Source: CAWUKT01 sp963923035 (GTDB lineage: Bacteria > Bacteroidota > Bacteroidia > J057 > JADKCL01). From it: a stretch of DNA of 64,000 bases. This document shows, piece after piece, positions 51,389 through 60,854 of the stretch; the first letter of the stretch is position 1, and the number at the start of each line of letters is the position of its first letter. The stretch spans positions 1 to 64,000 of the forward strand of contig CAWUKT010000023.1 in the NCBI GenBank assembly GCA_963923035.1. Direction: 5' to 3'. The notes under the pieces are model-generated. The model was not told the origin of the DNA. It made no database searches and saw only the letters and a list, made by a program, of their open reading frames with translations. The translations under genes and the position numbers were made by a program.

Positions 51389-52300
51389 TTAAGCGTTGGT
51401 AGCGTGCTCGCGGTACTGGACGGGCGTCATGCCCGTTTTTTGCTTGAACATCCGGCTGAAATAATGCGGATAGTTGAAGCCCAGATCGTAGGCAATTTCA
51501 CTGATGTTCCCAGTGGAATTCAGCAGGAGGGTCTTGGCCCGTTCGATGACATATTCGTGTACATGGTCCTTGCCATTTCTCCCCGTCTCCTTCTTCAGCA
51601 AATCGCTCAGGTAATTCGAGGACAGATGGACCTTCTCCGCCAGGTAAGCAATAGAGGGCATTCCATTTTCCAGTTGTTGTCCCTGGCTATAATAGTCCCG
51701 CAAGAGGCGCTCCACCTGGCTCACCACATCGACGTTCTGCTTCTTCCGGGTATGGAATTGGCGTTCGTAGAAGCGGCGGCTGTAATTGAGGAGGAGGTCG
51801 AGGTGGGAAACAAAAATGTCCTGGGAATGGGCGTCGATATTTTGTTGGTATTCGTACTTGATCTTCTCCACGATGTCGCTGATGAGGTCTTGCTCCCGCT
51901 GAGAGAGGTGAAGGGCCTCGTGGACTTCGTAGGAGAAAAAGGTAAAGGAGTCGATGGTCCGACCGAGTTGAGAGTGGCGGATGAGGTCGGGATGGAACAA
52001 CAACATCCAGCCTTCGGCTTCAGAAGGCGTCCCGTCGGAGCGCATGACCTGTTTCGGGGCCATGAAACTGAGCACCCCAGCTTCAAAGTCGTAGTAATTT
52101 CGACCGTATTGCATCCCGCAGCTACCATCTTTCAAGGAAATCGAGTAGAAATCCGAGGAAAACCACTTGTTCTTAAAATCCTCCGGCTTTTTCATTTCCT
52201 CCACCCGCAACACGCTGATCAAAGGATGAAGGGGATCGGGAAAACCGAGGGTACGGTGCAATTGGGTGATGGATTCAATGTGGAAAATGTCGTTCGCCAT
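51389..52300 (-). CDS. AraC-family transcriptional regulator
   Basis: A 303-aa regulator: an N-terminal cupin-like sensing domain (about 35-160) and a C-terminal pair of helix-turn-helix motifs (SIAYLAEKVHLSSNYLSDLLKKE, and SEIAYDLGFNYPHYFSRMFKQKTGMTPVQYR). It lies immediately upstream of the bestrophin gene on the same strand (4-nt gap) and may regulate it. A -7 element stands 32 nt before its ATG. Confidence 0.92.
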   Translation of the reverse strand: MANDIFHIESITQLHRTLGFPDPLHPLISVLRVEEMKKPEDFKNKWFSSDFYSISLKDGSCGMQYGRNYYDFEAGVLSFMAPKQVMRSDGTPSEAEGWMLLFHPDLIRHSQLGRTIDSFTFFSYEVHEALHLSQREQDLISDIVEKIKYEYQQNIDAHSQDIFVSHLDLLLNYSRRFYERQFHTRKKQNVDVVSQVERLLRDYYSQGQQLENGMPSIAYLAEKVHLSSNYLSDLLKKETGRNGKDHVHEYVIERAKTLLLNSTGNISEIAYDLGFNYPHYFSRMFKQKTGMTPVQYREHATNA

Positions 52301-52331
52301 AACAACGGGGTATAATTCGTTGGGAATGTAA

Positions 52332-52339
52332 CAAAATTA
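52332..52339 (-). promoter_or_regulatory. -7 element of the AraC-bestrophin unit
   Basis: TAATTTTG on the minus strand fits TAnnTTTG exactly, 32 nt before the AraC ATG at 52300. No clear TTG at the expected -33 spacing. Confidence 0.45.
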
Positions 52340-52401
52340 ACCCGTCGTCTCTTAGCGCTTGTACACAGAATCCAGAATGGGAAACACATTTTCCGGTTTG
52401 C

Positions 52402-52692
52402 CTATTGTCCCAAGTGAAAGGTCTCCAAGAGCAACAGGCCCGAAATCAGCGGGAGGAACAAACAAATGATGATCGCGGCAATATAGGCCATGAACCCCCG
52501 GTCCTGACGGTGGAGGAAGGTCATATAGACGGTGATGGACAAGAAAACAATGCTCAACAAGCCGGTGAGCCAGGTCAGTTCCTGAATTGAAAGCAAACTA
52601 TCAACCCGGACCATTGACCTTGCAAAAAGCAGCCCAAAAAACCCGGCAAGCAGCAAGGATACTGTTGTCTTTGTAATTGTGGCTTTAGACAT
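52402..52692 (-). CDS. Small three-helix membrane protein
   Basis: A 96-aa hydrophobic protein with helices at about 8-26, 38-58 and 68-90. No recognised family. Single gene between the AraC and acyl-CoA dehydrogenase genes. Confidence 0.68.
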   Translation of the reverse strand: MSKATITKTTVSLLLAGFFGLLFARSMVRVDSLLSIQELTWLTGLLSIVFLSITVYMTFLHRQDRGFMAYIAAIIICLFLPLISGLLLLETFHLGQ

Positions 52693-52815
52693 ATCGTCCC
52701 CCTCTTGTTTGGGTGAATCTCTTATCTTTACGATAATTTAAGTGATTGGTTTGATTCGAACTCCTTCAAAATGAGGCGATTCATTTCATCACCAGCCCAC
52801 AATCGATTACCATCC

Positions 52816-54516
52816 ATGTCAGATAGCAAGACCCGCACGGCCCCTTCCGCCAACCGCGTCCTCGAACCGGACTTTCGCCGCAGCCCCAATTTCTTTGACA
52901 GCGACCGCATCCTCCGGGCCTACCTCGAAAAGTACCTGTCCTTCATGGGACTCGCCTACATGAGTCCGCACCTGAACCGCATGGGCCACCGCGCCGCCCA
53001 CGACATGGATGCCCTGTCCCTGACCGCCGACAAGAAGAGCCCTGAGCTCGTCAAGCGGGATGCCTTCGGGGAAACCATCGACCAGGTGGAATTCCACCCT
53101 GCCTACGACCAAATGATGGCCTACGCCGTCGATTCCCAGATGATGCGGGTCAAATGGGAGCCTGAATTCAGAAAACAATTTGCCGGCGAACGCCATGCCT
53201 TGGGATTCGCGGCCGGCTACCTTTTCGCCATGGCGGAGTCGGGCCAGTACTGCCCCCTCTGCATGACCGACGGGGTCGCGCTGCTGCTCGACCGCTTCGC
53301 CACCGACGAAGACCGGGAGCGCCTCCTCCCCCACATTTATACCGACCAGCCCGAGGAATTCTTTACCGGGGCCATGTTCCTCACCGAGAAAGCCGGGGGC
53401 TCAGATGTCGGCGCCAATTTGGTGCGGGCCGAAGCCAAGGGAGACGGTTACCACCGTTTGTACGGTGAAAAATGGTTCTGTTCCAACGTCAACGCCGAGA
53501 TCATATTTGCCCTCGCCCGGACAAATCCGGAGATCACCGGGACCAAAGGCCTGTCCATTTTCCTCGTCGAACCCACCACACCCACCGGAGAGCGCAATCC
53601 GCTGGGCATCGTCCGCCTCAAAGACAAATTGGGGGTGCGGTCCATGGCTAGTGCCGAATGCGTCCTGAACGGAACCTACGGCAAACTCATCGGGGAAGAG
53701 TCCCAGGGCTTCCGGATCATGGCCGAGATGATCAACCTCAGCCGCCTTTACAATTCCGTGGCGGCGCTCTCAGGCGGACGCCGGGCCCTGGTAGAGGCCT
53801 ACCAGTTCCTCAGCTTCCGTCATTCCTTCGGCAAGATGGCCATTGAGCACCCCTTGGTACGGGCCAAGCTCTGGGAACTCGGCAGCCTTCACCTCGCCAA
53901 CTTCTACATGGTCTGGCGCTGTATCCGTGCCCTGGATGCCGCCGAGTCCGGCAATGCGTCGCAGCAACACCTGGTCCGCATCCTGACGCCTATGGTGAAG
54001 CGGGAGTCCGCGGAGATTGCTGTATACCTGGCCCGGGAGAGCATGGAGCTGATGGGGGGCATGGGCTATATCGAGGATACCGTCCTCCCGAAGATCTTGC
54101 GGGACGTCAATGTGCTGCCGATCTGGGAAGGCGCCGGCAATATCATGGTCCTGGACATGATCCGCGCCGCCGCCAAATCCGATGGCTTGTCGGTGATGCT
54201 GGAAGAAATCAAGGGCTTGGTGGACGGAAAGAAATACGGCGAAACCATTGTGCGGGAGTCTGTTGCCACGATAGAAGGCCTGAAAGGCATTCTGAGGGCC
54301 GATGCGGAGACGCGGGACTTCCTGGGGAAAAAGATGTTTCTAGAGTTGACGCGGCTGTACCAGGCCTCCCTGTTGATTGGGGAGATGGACAGCACCAATG
54401 AAGGCCGGATGACCCTGGCCCTGAAGTGGCTGATGCAGCCGTTTGACCGTTGCTACCAGCCGCAGACTGCCCCCTCCCGGGAAGCGGTGGAGGAGTTGTT
54501 GGGTTGGGAAATATGA
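52816..54516 (+). CDS. Acyl-CoA dehydrogenase, AidB-like
   Basis: A 566-aa flavoprotein. The signature FTGAMFLTEKAGGSDVGAN (FAD and substrate), EKWFCSNVNAEIIFALAR, the RHSFGKMAIEHPLVR segment and MELMGGMGYIEDTVLPKILRDVNVLPIWEGAGNIMVLDMIRA are all present. The PIWEGAGN motif and extended C-terminal helical domain match the AidB branch, which lies apart from the short-chain beta-oxidation enzymes and may have other roles such as DNA-damage protection. The ATG at 52816 begins the conserved part; an earlier in-frame ATG at 52771 is less likely. Confidence 0.92.
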   Translation: MSDSKTRTAPSANRVLEPDFRRSPNFFDSDRILRAYLEKYLSFMGLAYMSPHLNRMGHRAAHDMDALSLTADKKSPELVKRDAFGETIDQVEFHPAYDQMMAYAVDSQMMRVKWEPEFRKQFAGERHALGFAAGYLFAMAESGQYCPLCMTDGVALLLDRFATDEDRERLLPHIYTDQPEEFFTGAMFLTEKAGGSDVGANLVRAEAKGDGYHRLYGEKWFCSNVNAEIIFALARTNPEITGTKGLSIFLVEPTTPTGERNPLGIVRLKDKLGVRSMASAECVLNGTYGKLIGEESQGFRIMAEMINLSRLYNSVAALSGGRRALVEAYQFLSFRHSFGKMAIEHPLVRAKLWELGSLHLANFYMVWRCIRALDAAESGNASQQHLVRILTPMVKRESAEIAVYLARESMELMGGMGYIEDTVLPKILRDVNVLPIWEGAGNIMVLDMIRAAAKSDGLSVMLEEIKGLVDGKKYGETIVRESVATIEGLKGILRADAETRDFLGKKMFLELTRLYQASLLIGEMDSTNEGRMTLALKWLMQPFDRCYQPQTAPSREAVEELLGWEI

Positions 54517-54535
54517 GGTTTGTCCCAAAGCACCG

Positions 54536-54561
54536 GACTCCCCCGGGTCACCGGGGGAGTC
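54536..54561 (+). terminator. GC-rich hairpin after the acyl-CoA dehydrogenase gene
   Basis: GACTCCCCCGG (54536-54546) and CCGGGGGAGTC (54551-54561) form a perfect 11-bp stem with a 4-nt loop, 19 nt after the stop. No T-run follows, so it is either Rho-assisted or an mRNA 3' stabiliser. The remaining 54562-54751 has no gene. Confidence 0.6.
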
Positions 54562-54751
54562 GTAAATGGTACAATTGCTGAATCTGAATGCTGAGATAAT
54601 TAAAGTCGCTGTCGGGCGACAGCCTTTGAATCCACTGTAAAAAACTGTTTCTCTTTTCCTTTTCAATACAATAATAACCCCACCCCTTGACACCCCATGT
54701 CAAGATCAGACGCCCTTTTTTCCCACGGCCCGATTTCCTTTCCAAAGACAA

Positions 54752-54780
54752 AAGCCCCACAACCGAAGTTGCAGGGCCTT
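54752..54780 (-). terminator. Terminator of the acyl desaturase gene
   Basis: On the minus strand AAGGCCCTGCAAC, a TTCG loop, and GTTGTGGGGCTT form a stable hairpin followed by TTGTCTTTGG. It lies 22 nt after the desaturase stop. Confidence 0.75.
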
Positions 54781-54802
54781 TGGATCAATGGATTGAACGC
54801 AA

Positions 54803-55927
54803 TCAGGCTGCCTTCTTGGCCGGCAGGACCTGGTGGTAGGGATTCTCTTCCTTGGCCATCTTCCGGAGGAAGCGCCAGTGCGAGACGATGGCTTCCCACC
54901 ACGAATTGGACTTGTAGTGGAGCCCGGTTTCCTCGGCCGCATCCTTGATGATCTCTGTCAATTTTGGATAGTGGACGTGGCATATCGTAGGACACAAGTG
55001 ATGGGCCAAATGCAAATTCAGCCCGCCGCAAAGCCAGGTCACCAGCGGAGAATTGACGGCAAAGTCCGACGTACAGTCGACCTGGTGGTTGGGCCAGTTG
55101 TTCGGGAGAACGTCCTGGTCGTTGGTTTCCGGGAAAATGGTATCGTCAACGAGGTGAACGGGCAAGAGGATCATGACAGCTGCAAATCCAGCCACCAGGT
55201 GGGAAAGATACCAGCCGAGCAAGACCATACCTACGGACAGGTCCAGCACCAAGCACGGGATGATCACCGCGTAAGACAGGTAGAACAGCTTGGAACCGAT
55301 GATTAGCGCCACTTCTTTGAAGGGATGCTTCAGGTCTTTCTCCGCGCCAATCTGGCTCTGGAAGAGCATCATAAAGTCCTTGATCAGGACGAGGAAGAGG
55401 GTAAAGTTCCCGTAGACGAGCGGTGCGTAGAATCGCTGGTATTTGTGGTGCGGCAGAATGGGCGTCAGCGGAGACAAGCGGATGAGCTTCTGCTGGGCAA
55501 TGTCTGCGTCGAAACCAGCCACATTGGTATACTTGTGGTGCGATTTGACGTGCTTGATGGTCCAGAGATAACCGCTGATTCCCACGATGTCAAATCCGCG
55601 CAGGAAGATATAATTGAGTTTCTTATTGCGGAACAATGCGCCATGGGACGCATCGTGGGCGGCATTGAAGCCAAAGGCGACTCCCATGAGGTGAACCATG
55701 AGAATCATTGCCGTGTAGAACCAAAAACCTTGTACCACCTCCGTGATCATGAGGGTATAGGACCCGATCATGAGGGTCAGGATGACCGCTACTTTTCCCC
55801 ACCAGAACCCATCGGCGAACGGCGATTTTCCAGTCTCTTTGAAGTACTCTTGGGTTCGCTTAGAAACCAGTACAAAAAAAGATCTATCCTCTCGGTTGTT
55901 AAACCGGACTTTTTCCATCGTTTTCAT
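54803..55927 (-). CDS. Membrane fatty acyl desaturase (linoleoyl-CoA/front-end type)
   Basis: A 374-aa di-iron desaturase with the histidine boxes HDASH, KHVKSHHKYTN (HxxHH) and GGLNLHLAHHLCP (the front-end desaturases have Q/N-x2-HH here). About four membrane helices. It inserts a double bond in acyl chains to set membrane fluidity. No cytochrome b5 domain is fused, so electrons come from elsewhere. A second start (ATG at 55918) is possible. Confidence 0.92.
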   Translation of the reverse strand: MKTMEKVRFNNREDRSFFVLVSKRTQEYFKETGKSPFADGFWWGKVAVILTLMIGSYTLMITEVVQGFWFYTAMILMVHLMGVAFGFNAAHDASHGALFRNKKLNYIFLRGFDIVGISGYLWTIKHVKSHHKYTNVAGFDADIAQQKLIRLSPLTPILPHHKYQRFYAPLVYGNFTLFLVLIKDFMMLFQSQIGAEKDLKHPFKEVALIIGSKLFYLSYAVIIPCLVLDLSVGMVLLGWYLSHLVAGFAAVMILLPVHLVDDTIFPETNDQDVLPNNWPNHQVDCTSDFAVNSPLVTWLCGGLNLHLAHHLCPTICHVHYPKLTEIIKDAAEETGLHYKSNSWWEAIVSHWRFLRKMAKEENPYHQVLPAKKAA

Positions 55928-55986
55928 CGATATTGATTGTTAGACCCCAGTACACATATGCTGACCTTCAGGGCCAGCGAATTTGC

Positions 55987-55994
55987 CAAATATA
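55987..55994 (-). promoter_or_regulatory. -7 element of the desaturase gene
   Basis: TATATTTG on the minus strand fits TAnnTTTG exactly, 60 nt before the ATG at 55927. The -33 element is not clear. Confidence 0.45.
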
Positions 55995-56092
55995 CAATTT
56001 TTGCCGGTCCGGCCTTCGTCTTGCTCGTCCCGGCCATCTGAATCGTACCATTTACAGGACAACTCAGAGATCATTGCCCCTTATGGAGCAGG

Positions 56093-56127
56093 AAAAAAAG
56101 CAAAGGCCAACCCGAAAGCTGGCCTTT
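56093..56127 (-). terminator. Terminator of the trigger factor gene
   Basis: AAAGGCCA (56102-56109) pairs with TGGCCTTT (56120-56127); on the minus strand GC and then seven T follow. It stands 21 nt after the trigger factor stop. Confidence 0.88.
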
Positions 56128-56148
56128 TTATCGTGGAACTGAGTTTTC

Positions 56149-57534
56149 TCAGTCTTCCTTCAATTTTTCGAGGAAGTCCGTCGCGGTGATTTCTTCTTCC
56201 GCGGGCGGGTTCTTCTCGTTCAGGTGCTCGAAAACTTTGTCTTCCAGCAGGTCGTCGTACAATTTGCCGACCATTTTCTCATCCTGGAGGTAGTAGTTGA
56301 CAAAGCTGTCCAGACGCTCATCGTCTCCATCCGGAATCATCTGGCCGAACTGCTGACGGACGGCTTCTGCGGCCTTGGCCCGGAGGTCTTCCTCCTCAAT
56401 CTTCATGGTCTCGTCATCGACACTCATCTTCTCGACGAGCAAACGCCACTTGAGGGAGCGCTCGTAGCTCGGATACAACTCTCCGATGTTCTCTTCGGAA
56501 ACCTGCTCCCGGGTGCGGACAAGCCAGTCCTTCAGGAATGCTTCCGGCAGCGGCATTTCGATGCCTTCAATCAGGGAGCGGATGGTTTTGACGCGGTAGA
56601 ACTTCTTGGCTTCGTTCTGGAAGAACTTGTCCAGGTCGCCGTGCAAGCGGTCCCGCATTTCGTCTTCAGAGGTGATATTGCCTTCGCCGAAAGCCTTGTC
56701 AAACATCTCCTGACCAACTTCCATCGGGGTGATGCGGTTCATCTTCCGAACCTCAAAGTGGTAGGTCTTCTGCTTCAATTCTTCGAGGAGCTCATCGCTG
56801 ACATCACGAATCTTCTCCCGCTGGACATTTTGCTCCCAGAAATTCCGGATTTCGTGGTCGTTTTGGAACGCATCTTCCAATTTCACCGGAAAAACATCGT
56901 CGGCTTTCTTGCCATCGGCCATGACGGCCTTGAGGTCCTCACTCGGTACCCGCTCCGGGTTCAAAGGAGCCATTCGGGAAAAGCCTTCTTCGACGGCATT
57001 TCCGTCGGCATCCACTTCGAAGAGCTTGCCGAAGAGAATATCGCCAGCTTCGCTGGTTTCGGGATTTTCCATCGGACCATAGGTCTTCTGGAGGTTCTCG
57101 ACTTCTTTATTCACCGTCTCATCGTCGATGAGAATTTTGTAGAGCGGATTGTTGCCGGCCAGACCGTAATCGATGCTGAAGATCGGAGCCAGCCCAATTT
57201 GGAACTCGAAATCGTAAGCGGTTTCGGCCTTGGGATCCAGGTCGATGTCATTGCTGATCGGGAGCGGCTCACCTACCAACGGCAGTTCCTCGCCTTTGAT
57301 ATAGTTCTCGAGTTCGGAAGAAATGACTTTGTTCAATTCTTCATACACGACGCCCCGACCGTACATTTTCCGAATGACGCTGGGGGGTACTTTACCCTGA
57401 CGGAAGCCCTTGATATTGGCGCGCTTGGCGTAGTCCTTCAAGACCGCTTTGACCTGGTCCTGATAGTCTTCGGGCTGAATATTGACATTGAGTGTGGCGG
57501 TCAGATCGCCAGTGTCGGTTCTTGTGATTTCCAA
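56149..57534 (-). CDS. tig: Trigger factor, ribosome-bound chaperone
   Basis: A 461-aa protein. The N-terminal ribosome-binding domain (about 1-115) includes the signature KGFRQGKVP (GFRxGK loop that docks on the ribosome). A shortened middle domain and a long helical C-terminal arm (about 250-460) follow. The peptidyl-prolyl isomerase domain seems reduced or divergent, as in other Bacteroidota. It binds nascent chains at the exit tunnel. It lies 59 nt downstream of tRNA-Leu on the same strand and may share the promoter at 57720-57750. Confidence 0.9.
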   Translation of the reverse strand: MEITRTDTGDLTATLNVNIQPEDYQDQVKAVLKDYAKRANIKGFRQGKVPPSVIRKMYGRGVVYEELNKVISSELENYIKGEELPLVGEPLPISNDIDLDPKAETAYDFEFQIGLAPIFSIDYGLAGNNPLYKILIDDETVNKEVENLQKTYGPMENPETSEAGDILFGKLFEVDADGNAVEEGFSRMAPLNPERVPSEDLKAVMADGKKADDVFPVKLEDAFQNDHEIRNFWEQNVQREKIRDVSDELLEELKQKTYHFEVRKMNRITPMEVGQEMFDKAFGEGNITSEDEMRDRLHGDLDKFFQNEAKKFYRVKTIRSLIEGIEMPLPEAFLKDWLVRTREQVSEENIGELYPSYERSLKWRLLVEKMSVDDETMKIEEEDLRAKAAEAVRQQFGQMIPDGDDERLDSFVNYYLQDEKMVGKLYDDLLEDKVFEHLNEKNPPAEEEITATDFLEKLKED

Positions 57535-57593
57535 GACTGAGTAAGTTTAGGATAAAAAGAAGGCGCGGAAATGGAACCATTACGCCTTGTTGT

Positions 57594-57676
57594 GCGGATG
57601 GAGGGACTCGAACCCCCACGAGTTTCACCTCACCAGATCCTAAATCTGGCGCGTCTACCAATTTCGCCACATCCGC
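57594..57676 (-). tRNA. tRNA-Leu (anticodon UAG)
   Basis: An 83-nt class II tRNA on the minus strand. The acceptor stem GCGGATG/CATCCGC, the D-loop region GGCGAAATTGGTAGACGC (typical of tRNA-Leu), the anticodon arm CCAGA-TTTAGGA-TCTGG giving anticodon UAG (reads CUN), a variable arm, and the T arm with GGTTCGAGTCC are all present. CCA is not encoded. Confidence 0.97.
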
Positions 57677-57719
57677 TTTTTCGCAATTTGAAGGAACGTT
57701 AGGTGTTCTAAAAACTCCG

Positions 57720-57750
57720 CAAAATTATCCGGTTTTTTCCTCCTTTCAAA
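57720..57750 (-). promoter_or_regulatory. Promoter of tRNA-Leu (and perhaps tig)
   Basis: On the minus strand TTTG (57750-57747), 19 nt, TAATTTTG (57727-57720): an exact Bacteroidota promoter, with the predicted start about 38 nt before the tRNA 5' end. The rest of 57677-57914 is A+T-rich with no gene. Confidence 0.75.
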
Positions 57751-57914
57751 ATCCTCTTCCCCTCATTTTTTTTCCACCCAGCTCAATTCTTCCTTCCACT
57801 CTGGTTTTGGGCCGGATAAGGGGAGTAAAAAGCAAAAAATAAATGGTGAGGAATCGGGTAAAAATGGTCTGAAAAGCACTAAATTGTAGGTCAATCCGAA
57901 AAGAAGCGAAAGGA

Positions 57915-60179
57915 ATGAGTCGAAAAGTGCTGGAAATGCAGGCGGAGGCAGATCGGAAGGCCATCATCAGTGCCTACCGGGGTTTGATTCGCGCTAGCTA
58001 TCCCAATACCGACAAGGGGGAACGCAAAACAATCCGCCAGGCATTTGAGTACGCGCTGGAGGCCCACGAGGGCGCCAGACGCAAAAGTGGGGAGCCTTAT
58101 ATCCTCCATCCCATCGCGGTCGCCCGCATCGTCGCCAAGGAAATCGGCCTGGGAGCCACCTCCATCGTCTGTGCCTTGCTCCACGACGTCGTCGAAGACA
58201 CCTTCGTCGAGCTCGGAGACATCCGCTTCGAATTCGGACAGGAGGTCGCAACCATCATCGATGGCCTGACCAAGATTTCAGGGGTGTTCGACAACAAAAG
58301 CTCGGCCCAGGCCGAGAATTTCCGCAAGATGCTCCTGACCCTCAGCGACGACGTCCGCGTCATTCTCATCAAGCTCGCCGACCGCCTCCACAACATGCGG
58401 ACCCTCCAGTTCATGAAGCGGGAATCCCAGCTCAAAATCGCTTCTGAGACCATTTACCTCTACGCTCCCCTCGCCCACCGACTCGGGCTCCAGGCCATCA
58501 AATCCGAACTGGAAGACCTCTCTCTCAAGTCCATGCACCCCGGGACCTACGAGGAAATCAGCCAAAAGCTGAAAAAATTCCAAAAGGGCAGCCAGTACTA
58601 TATCAAGACCTTCATCCGGACGGTCAGGGACCGGCTCAAAGAATCCGGACTTAAATTCCATATTCTCCACCGCTACAAGTCCATCTATTCGATCTACGCG
58701 AAGATGATGCGGCAGGACATTCACTTCGAAGAAGTGTACGACCTGTTCGCAGTGCGGATCATCCTTGATTCGCCCCGCGAGACCGAAAAGGCCGACTGTT
58801 TCCGGGTCTTTTCCGTCCTGACCGAGGCGTACAAGCCCAATCCAGAACGTTTTCGGGACTGGATCACATTGCCCAAGGCCAATGGCTACGAGGCCCTTCA
58901 CGTGACCGTGATGGGCCCCAAAGGCCGCTGGATCGAGGTCCAGATCCGGTCCGAGCGCATGGACCGCGTCGCTGAGCGCGGCGTCGCGGCGCACTGGAAG
59001 TACAAGGAAGGCGGCCAACTCCACGAAGAAGGCTTCGTGAAGTGGTTGGGACAGGTCCGCGAACTGCTCGAGAATCCCGCGATGAATGCGGAGGAAGTCG
59101 TCAAAGAATTTAAGACGCACCTCGTCACGGACGAGATTTTTGCGTTTACGCCGAAGGGAGACCTCGTCCGCCTGCCCCAGGACTCGGTCGTCCTGGATTT
59201 TGCCTACGAAATCCACACCAACATCGGCCACCAGTGCATTGGTGCGAAGGTGAACAACAAGGTGGTTCCCTTCAAATACAAGCTCCACAACGGGGACCAG
59301 GTGGAGATCATTACCTCCAAGAAGCAGGTGCCCAAGGAAGAATGGATCGACATCGTCAAGACTTCCAAGGCCAAAAACCGGATCAAGGATTCGCTGCGCA
59401 AGCAGCGCCGGACCACCATCGACAATGGCCACAAGATCTTCGATTGGTACATGCGGAACTACGACTTCAACCCACAGCAGCTCCACCGCGAAATCCAGGC
59501 CTTCTTCAACGTGCCCTCCGAAGAAGACTTTTTCTATCTCCTTGGCCTTCACAAACTTGACAACAGTAAGCTCAACGAGTTTATCAACCTTAAGAAGAAA
59601 GGCGCCCGGATTCCTCTTCCGGCCGTCCGCCAGAAAAACCGGGCCTTTGCGACCAAGGAAGAGTTTGAGGATTGGTTGCGGAAAAACAAGGGGGTCGACT
59701 CGGATGCGTTGATGATTGGGGAGGACATGGAGGTCCTGAACTACAAGATTTCCTCCTGCTGCTCCCCCATCAAAGGCGACGAAATCCTAGGGGTCTGGAA
59801 TCCGGCGGTGAACCAGGTCGAGATTCACCGGGTGGACTGCAAAACCGCTGTTCAGCTGATGTCCACGCACGGCCGGAACATCCTGAAGGCCAAATGGACC
59901 GAGCGCCACTCGGTCACCTTCCTGGCCGGGATTCGCATCCACGGCAAGGACCGCGTCGGCATGATGGGCGACATCATCAAGGTCATTTCCAGCAAAATGA
60001 AGCTCAATATCCGAAGCATCACCATCGATTCCCCGGATGAAATGTTCGAAGGATTCTTCAAGATCTTCGTTTCCGGCACCGACCAATTGGAAGAACTCAA
60101 AAGCCGTCTCCGGGATGTGCCCGGGGTCATTGGCGTGTCCCGTCTCCAGGAAATAGAAGGCGAACAAACAACTGACTAA
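57915..60179 (+). CDS. Bifunctional (p)ppGpp synthetase/hydrolase, RelA/SpoT
   Basis: A 754-aa stringent-response enzyme. The N-terminal HD hydrolase has HPIAVARI and HDVVED (His90-Asp91), indicating an active hydrolase. The synthetase domain follows (RYKSIYSIYAKM, YDLFAVRIIL, NGYEALHVTVMGPKGRWIEVQIR). Next come a TGS domain (FAFTPKGDLVRLPQDSVVLDFAY), a Cys-bearing zinc-finger-like region (YKISSCCSPIKGDEILG) and a C-terminal ACT domain (VGMMGDIIKVISSKMKLNIRSITI). Both activities are therefore expected in one protein, as is usual for Bacteroidota. Confidence 0.96.
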   Translation: MSRKVLEMQAEADRKAIISAYRGLIRASYPNTDKGERKTIRQAFEYALEAHEGARRKSGEPYILHPIAVARIVAKEIGLGATSIVCALLHDVVEDTFVELGDIRFEFGQEVATIIDGLTKISGVFDNKSSAQAENFRKMLLTLSDDVRVILIKLADRLHNMRTLQFMKRESQLKIASETIYLYAPLAHRLGLQAIKSELEDLSLKSMHPGTYEEISQKLKKFQKGSQYYIKTFIRTVRDRLKESGLKFHILHRYKSIYSIYAKMMRQDIHFEEVYDLFAVRIILDSPRETEKADCFRVFSVLTEAYKPNPERFRDWITLPKANGYEALHVTVMGPKGRWIEVQIRSERMDRVAERGVAAHWKYKEGGQLHEEGFVKWLGQVRELLENPAMNAEEVVKEFKTHLVTDEIFAFTPKGDLVRLPQDSVVLDFAYEIHTNIGHQCIGAKVNNKVVPFKYKLHNGDQVEIITSKKQVPKEEWIDIVKTSKAKNRIKDSLRKQRRTTIDNGHKIFDWYMRNYDFNPQQLHREIQAFFNVPSEEDFFYLLGLHKLDNSKLNEFINLKKKGARIPLPAVRQKNRAFATKEEFEDWLRKNKGVDSDALMIGEDMEVLNYKISSCCSPIKGDEILGVWNPAVNQVEIHRVDCKTAVQLMSTHGRNILKAKWTERHSVTFLAGIRIHGKDRVGMMGDIIKVISSKMKLNIRSITIDSPDEMFEGFFKIFVSGTDQLEELKSRLRDVPGVIGVSRLQEIEGEQTTD

Positions 60180-60256
60180 CAGCGCCTTACAAAGTTAAAT
60201 CTCCCTTTTCAGATTGACGAAGGCTGTCAAAGTCTATGCCTATCTTAGGGTTGTGC

Positions 60257-60275
60257 CCCGGGAGCCAATCCCGGG
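60257..60275 (+). other. Hairpin between relA/spoT and the 171-aa gene
   Basis: CCCGGGA (60257-60263) and TCCCGGG (60269-60275) form a 7-bp stem with a 5-nt loop and no T-run. It may be a weak terminator or part of the leader of the next gene (ATG 60307); TATCTTAG at 60241-60248 is one base off the -7 consensus. Confidence 0.4.
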
Positions 60276-60306
60276 ACGGATCAACTCAAACATATAGCTA
60301 AACCAA

Positions 60307-60822
60307 ATGAACTACCCTTACCCCCTCGTCGCGTCTATGCGACGCCAGGAGAAACGTCTGCGCAAACGGCTGACCGACCGGATGTTGCGGGCCGCTCACC
60401 TGAAACACCTGCCCATTCTGTACCACGATCTGATGATCGTGTCGCGGGGGCGGGACCTCATGGTGGCCGCTGCCGTCCTCCCCTGTCGGCTCTGGCCCCA
60501 AAATGAAGCCGAAGACTTTGTCTTGCTTTACCTCGATTTGGAGCACATGGACGGCCTCCCGGCGGGATTTTACACGGTCCAGGTGAAGCGGGACGAAAAG
60601 GGCCGCATCCAGGAAAATGCGCGGCTCGTCGACCTGCGAGGCACGTATGTACGGAATTGCAATTTTCTGTACGAAGACCGCTATGCAGCCTTACTGGGAG
60701 ACAAGATGGCTTGTGAATCACGCAATACACTGCTGGACAGTTGGTTGCGCAGAGGAGAAGCCTACGGCCTGGAAGGCGTCTTGGGCGATGGTTCGCCCTT
60801 TGTCATCACCATCGAATTCTAA
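60307..60822 (+). CDS. Hypothetical protein, unknown family
   Basis: A 171-aa soluble protein. The N-terminus is strongly basic (RRQEKRLRKRLTDRMLR), followed by a mixed alpha/beta part (HDLMIVSRGRDLMVAAAVL, FVLLYLDLEHMDGLPAGFYTVQV). No motif is recognised. A single gene between relA/spoT and the convergent choice-of-anchor gene. Confidence 0.72.
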   Translation: MNYPYPLVASMRRQEKRLRKRLTDRMLRAAHLKHLPILYHDLMIVSRGRDLMVAAAVLPCRLWPQNEAEDFVLLYLDLEHMDGLPAGFYTVQVKRDEKGRIQENARLVDLRGTYVRNCNFLYEDRYAALLGDKMACESRNTLLDSWLRRGEAYGLEGVLGDGSPFVITIEF

Positions 60823-60854
60823 CGGGAAAAGGGGATGGGTCTGGGGCCGGTCCC

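Noticed and set aside
55933..56142. 69-aa plus-strand open frame
   Set aside because: It runs through the desaturase promoter and the trigger factor terminator and has no protein-like features.
57392..57670. Open frame on the minus strand beginning MAKLVDAPDLGSG
   Set aside because: This is the well-known artefact of translating a tRNA-Leu gene; it lies over tRNA-Leu(UAG) and the start of trigger factor.
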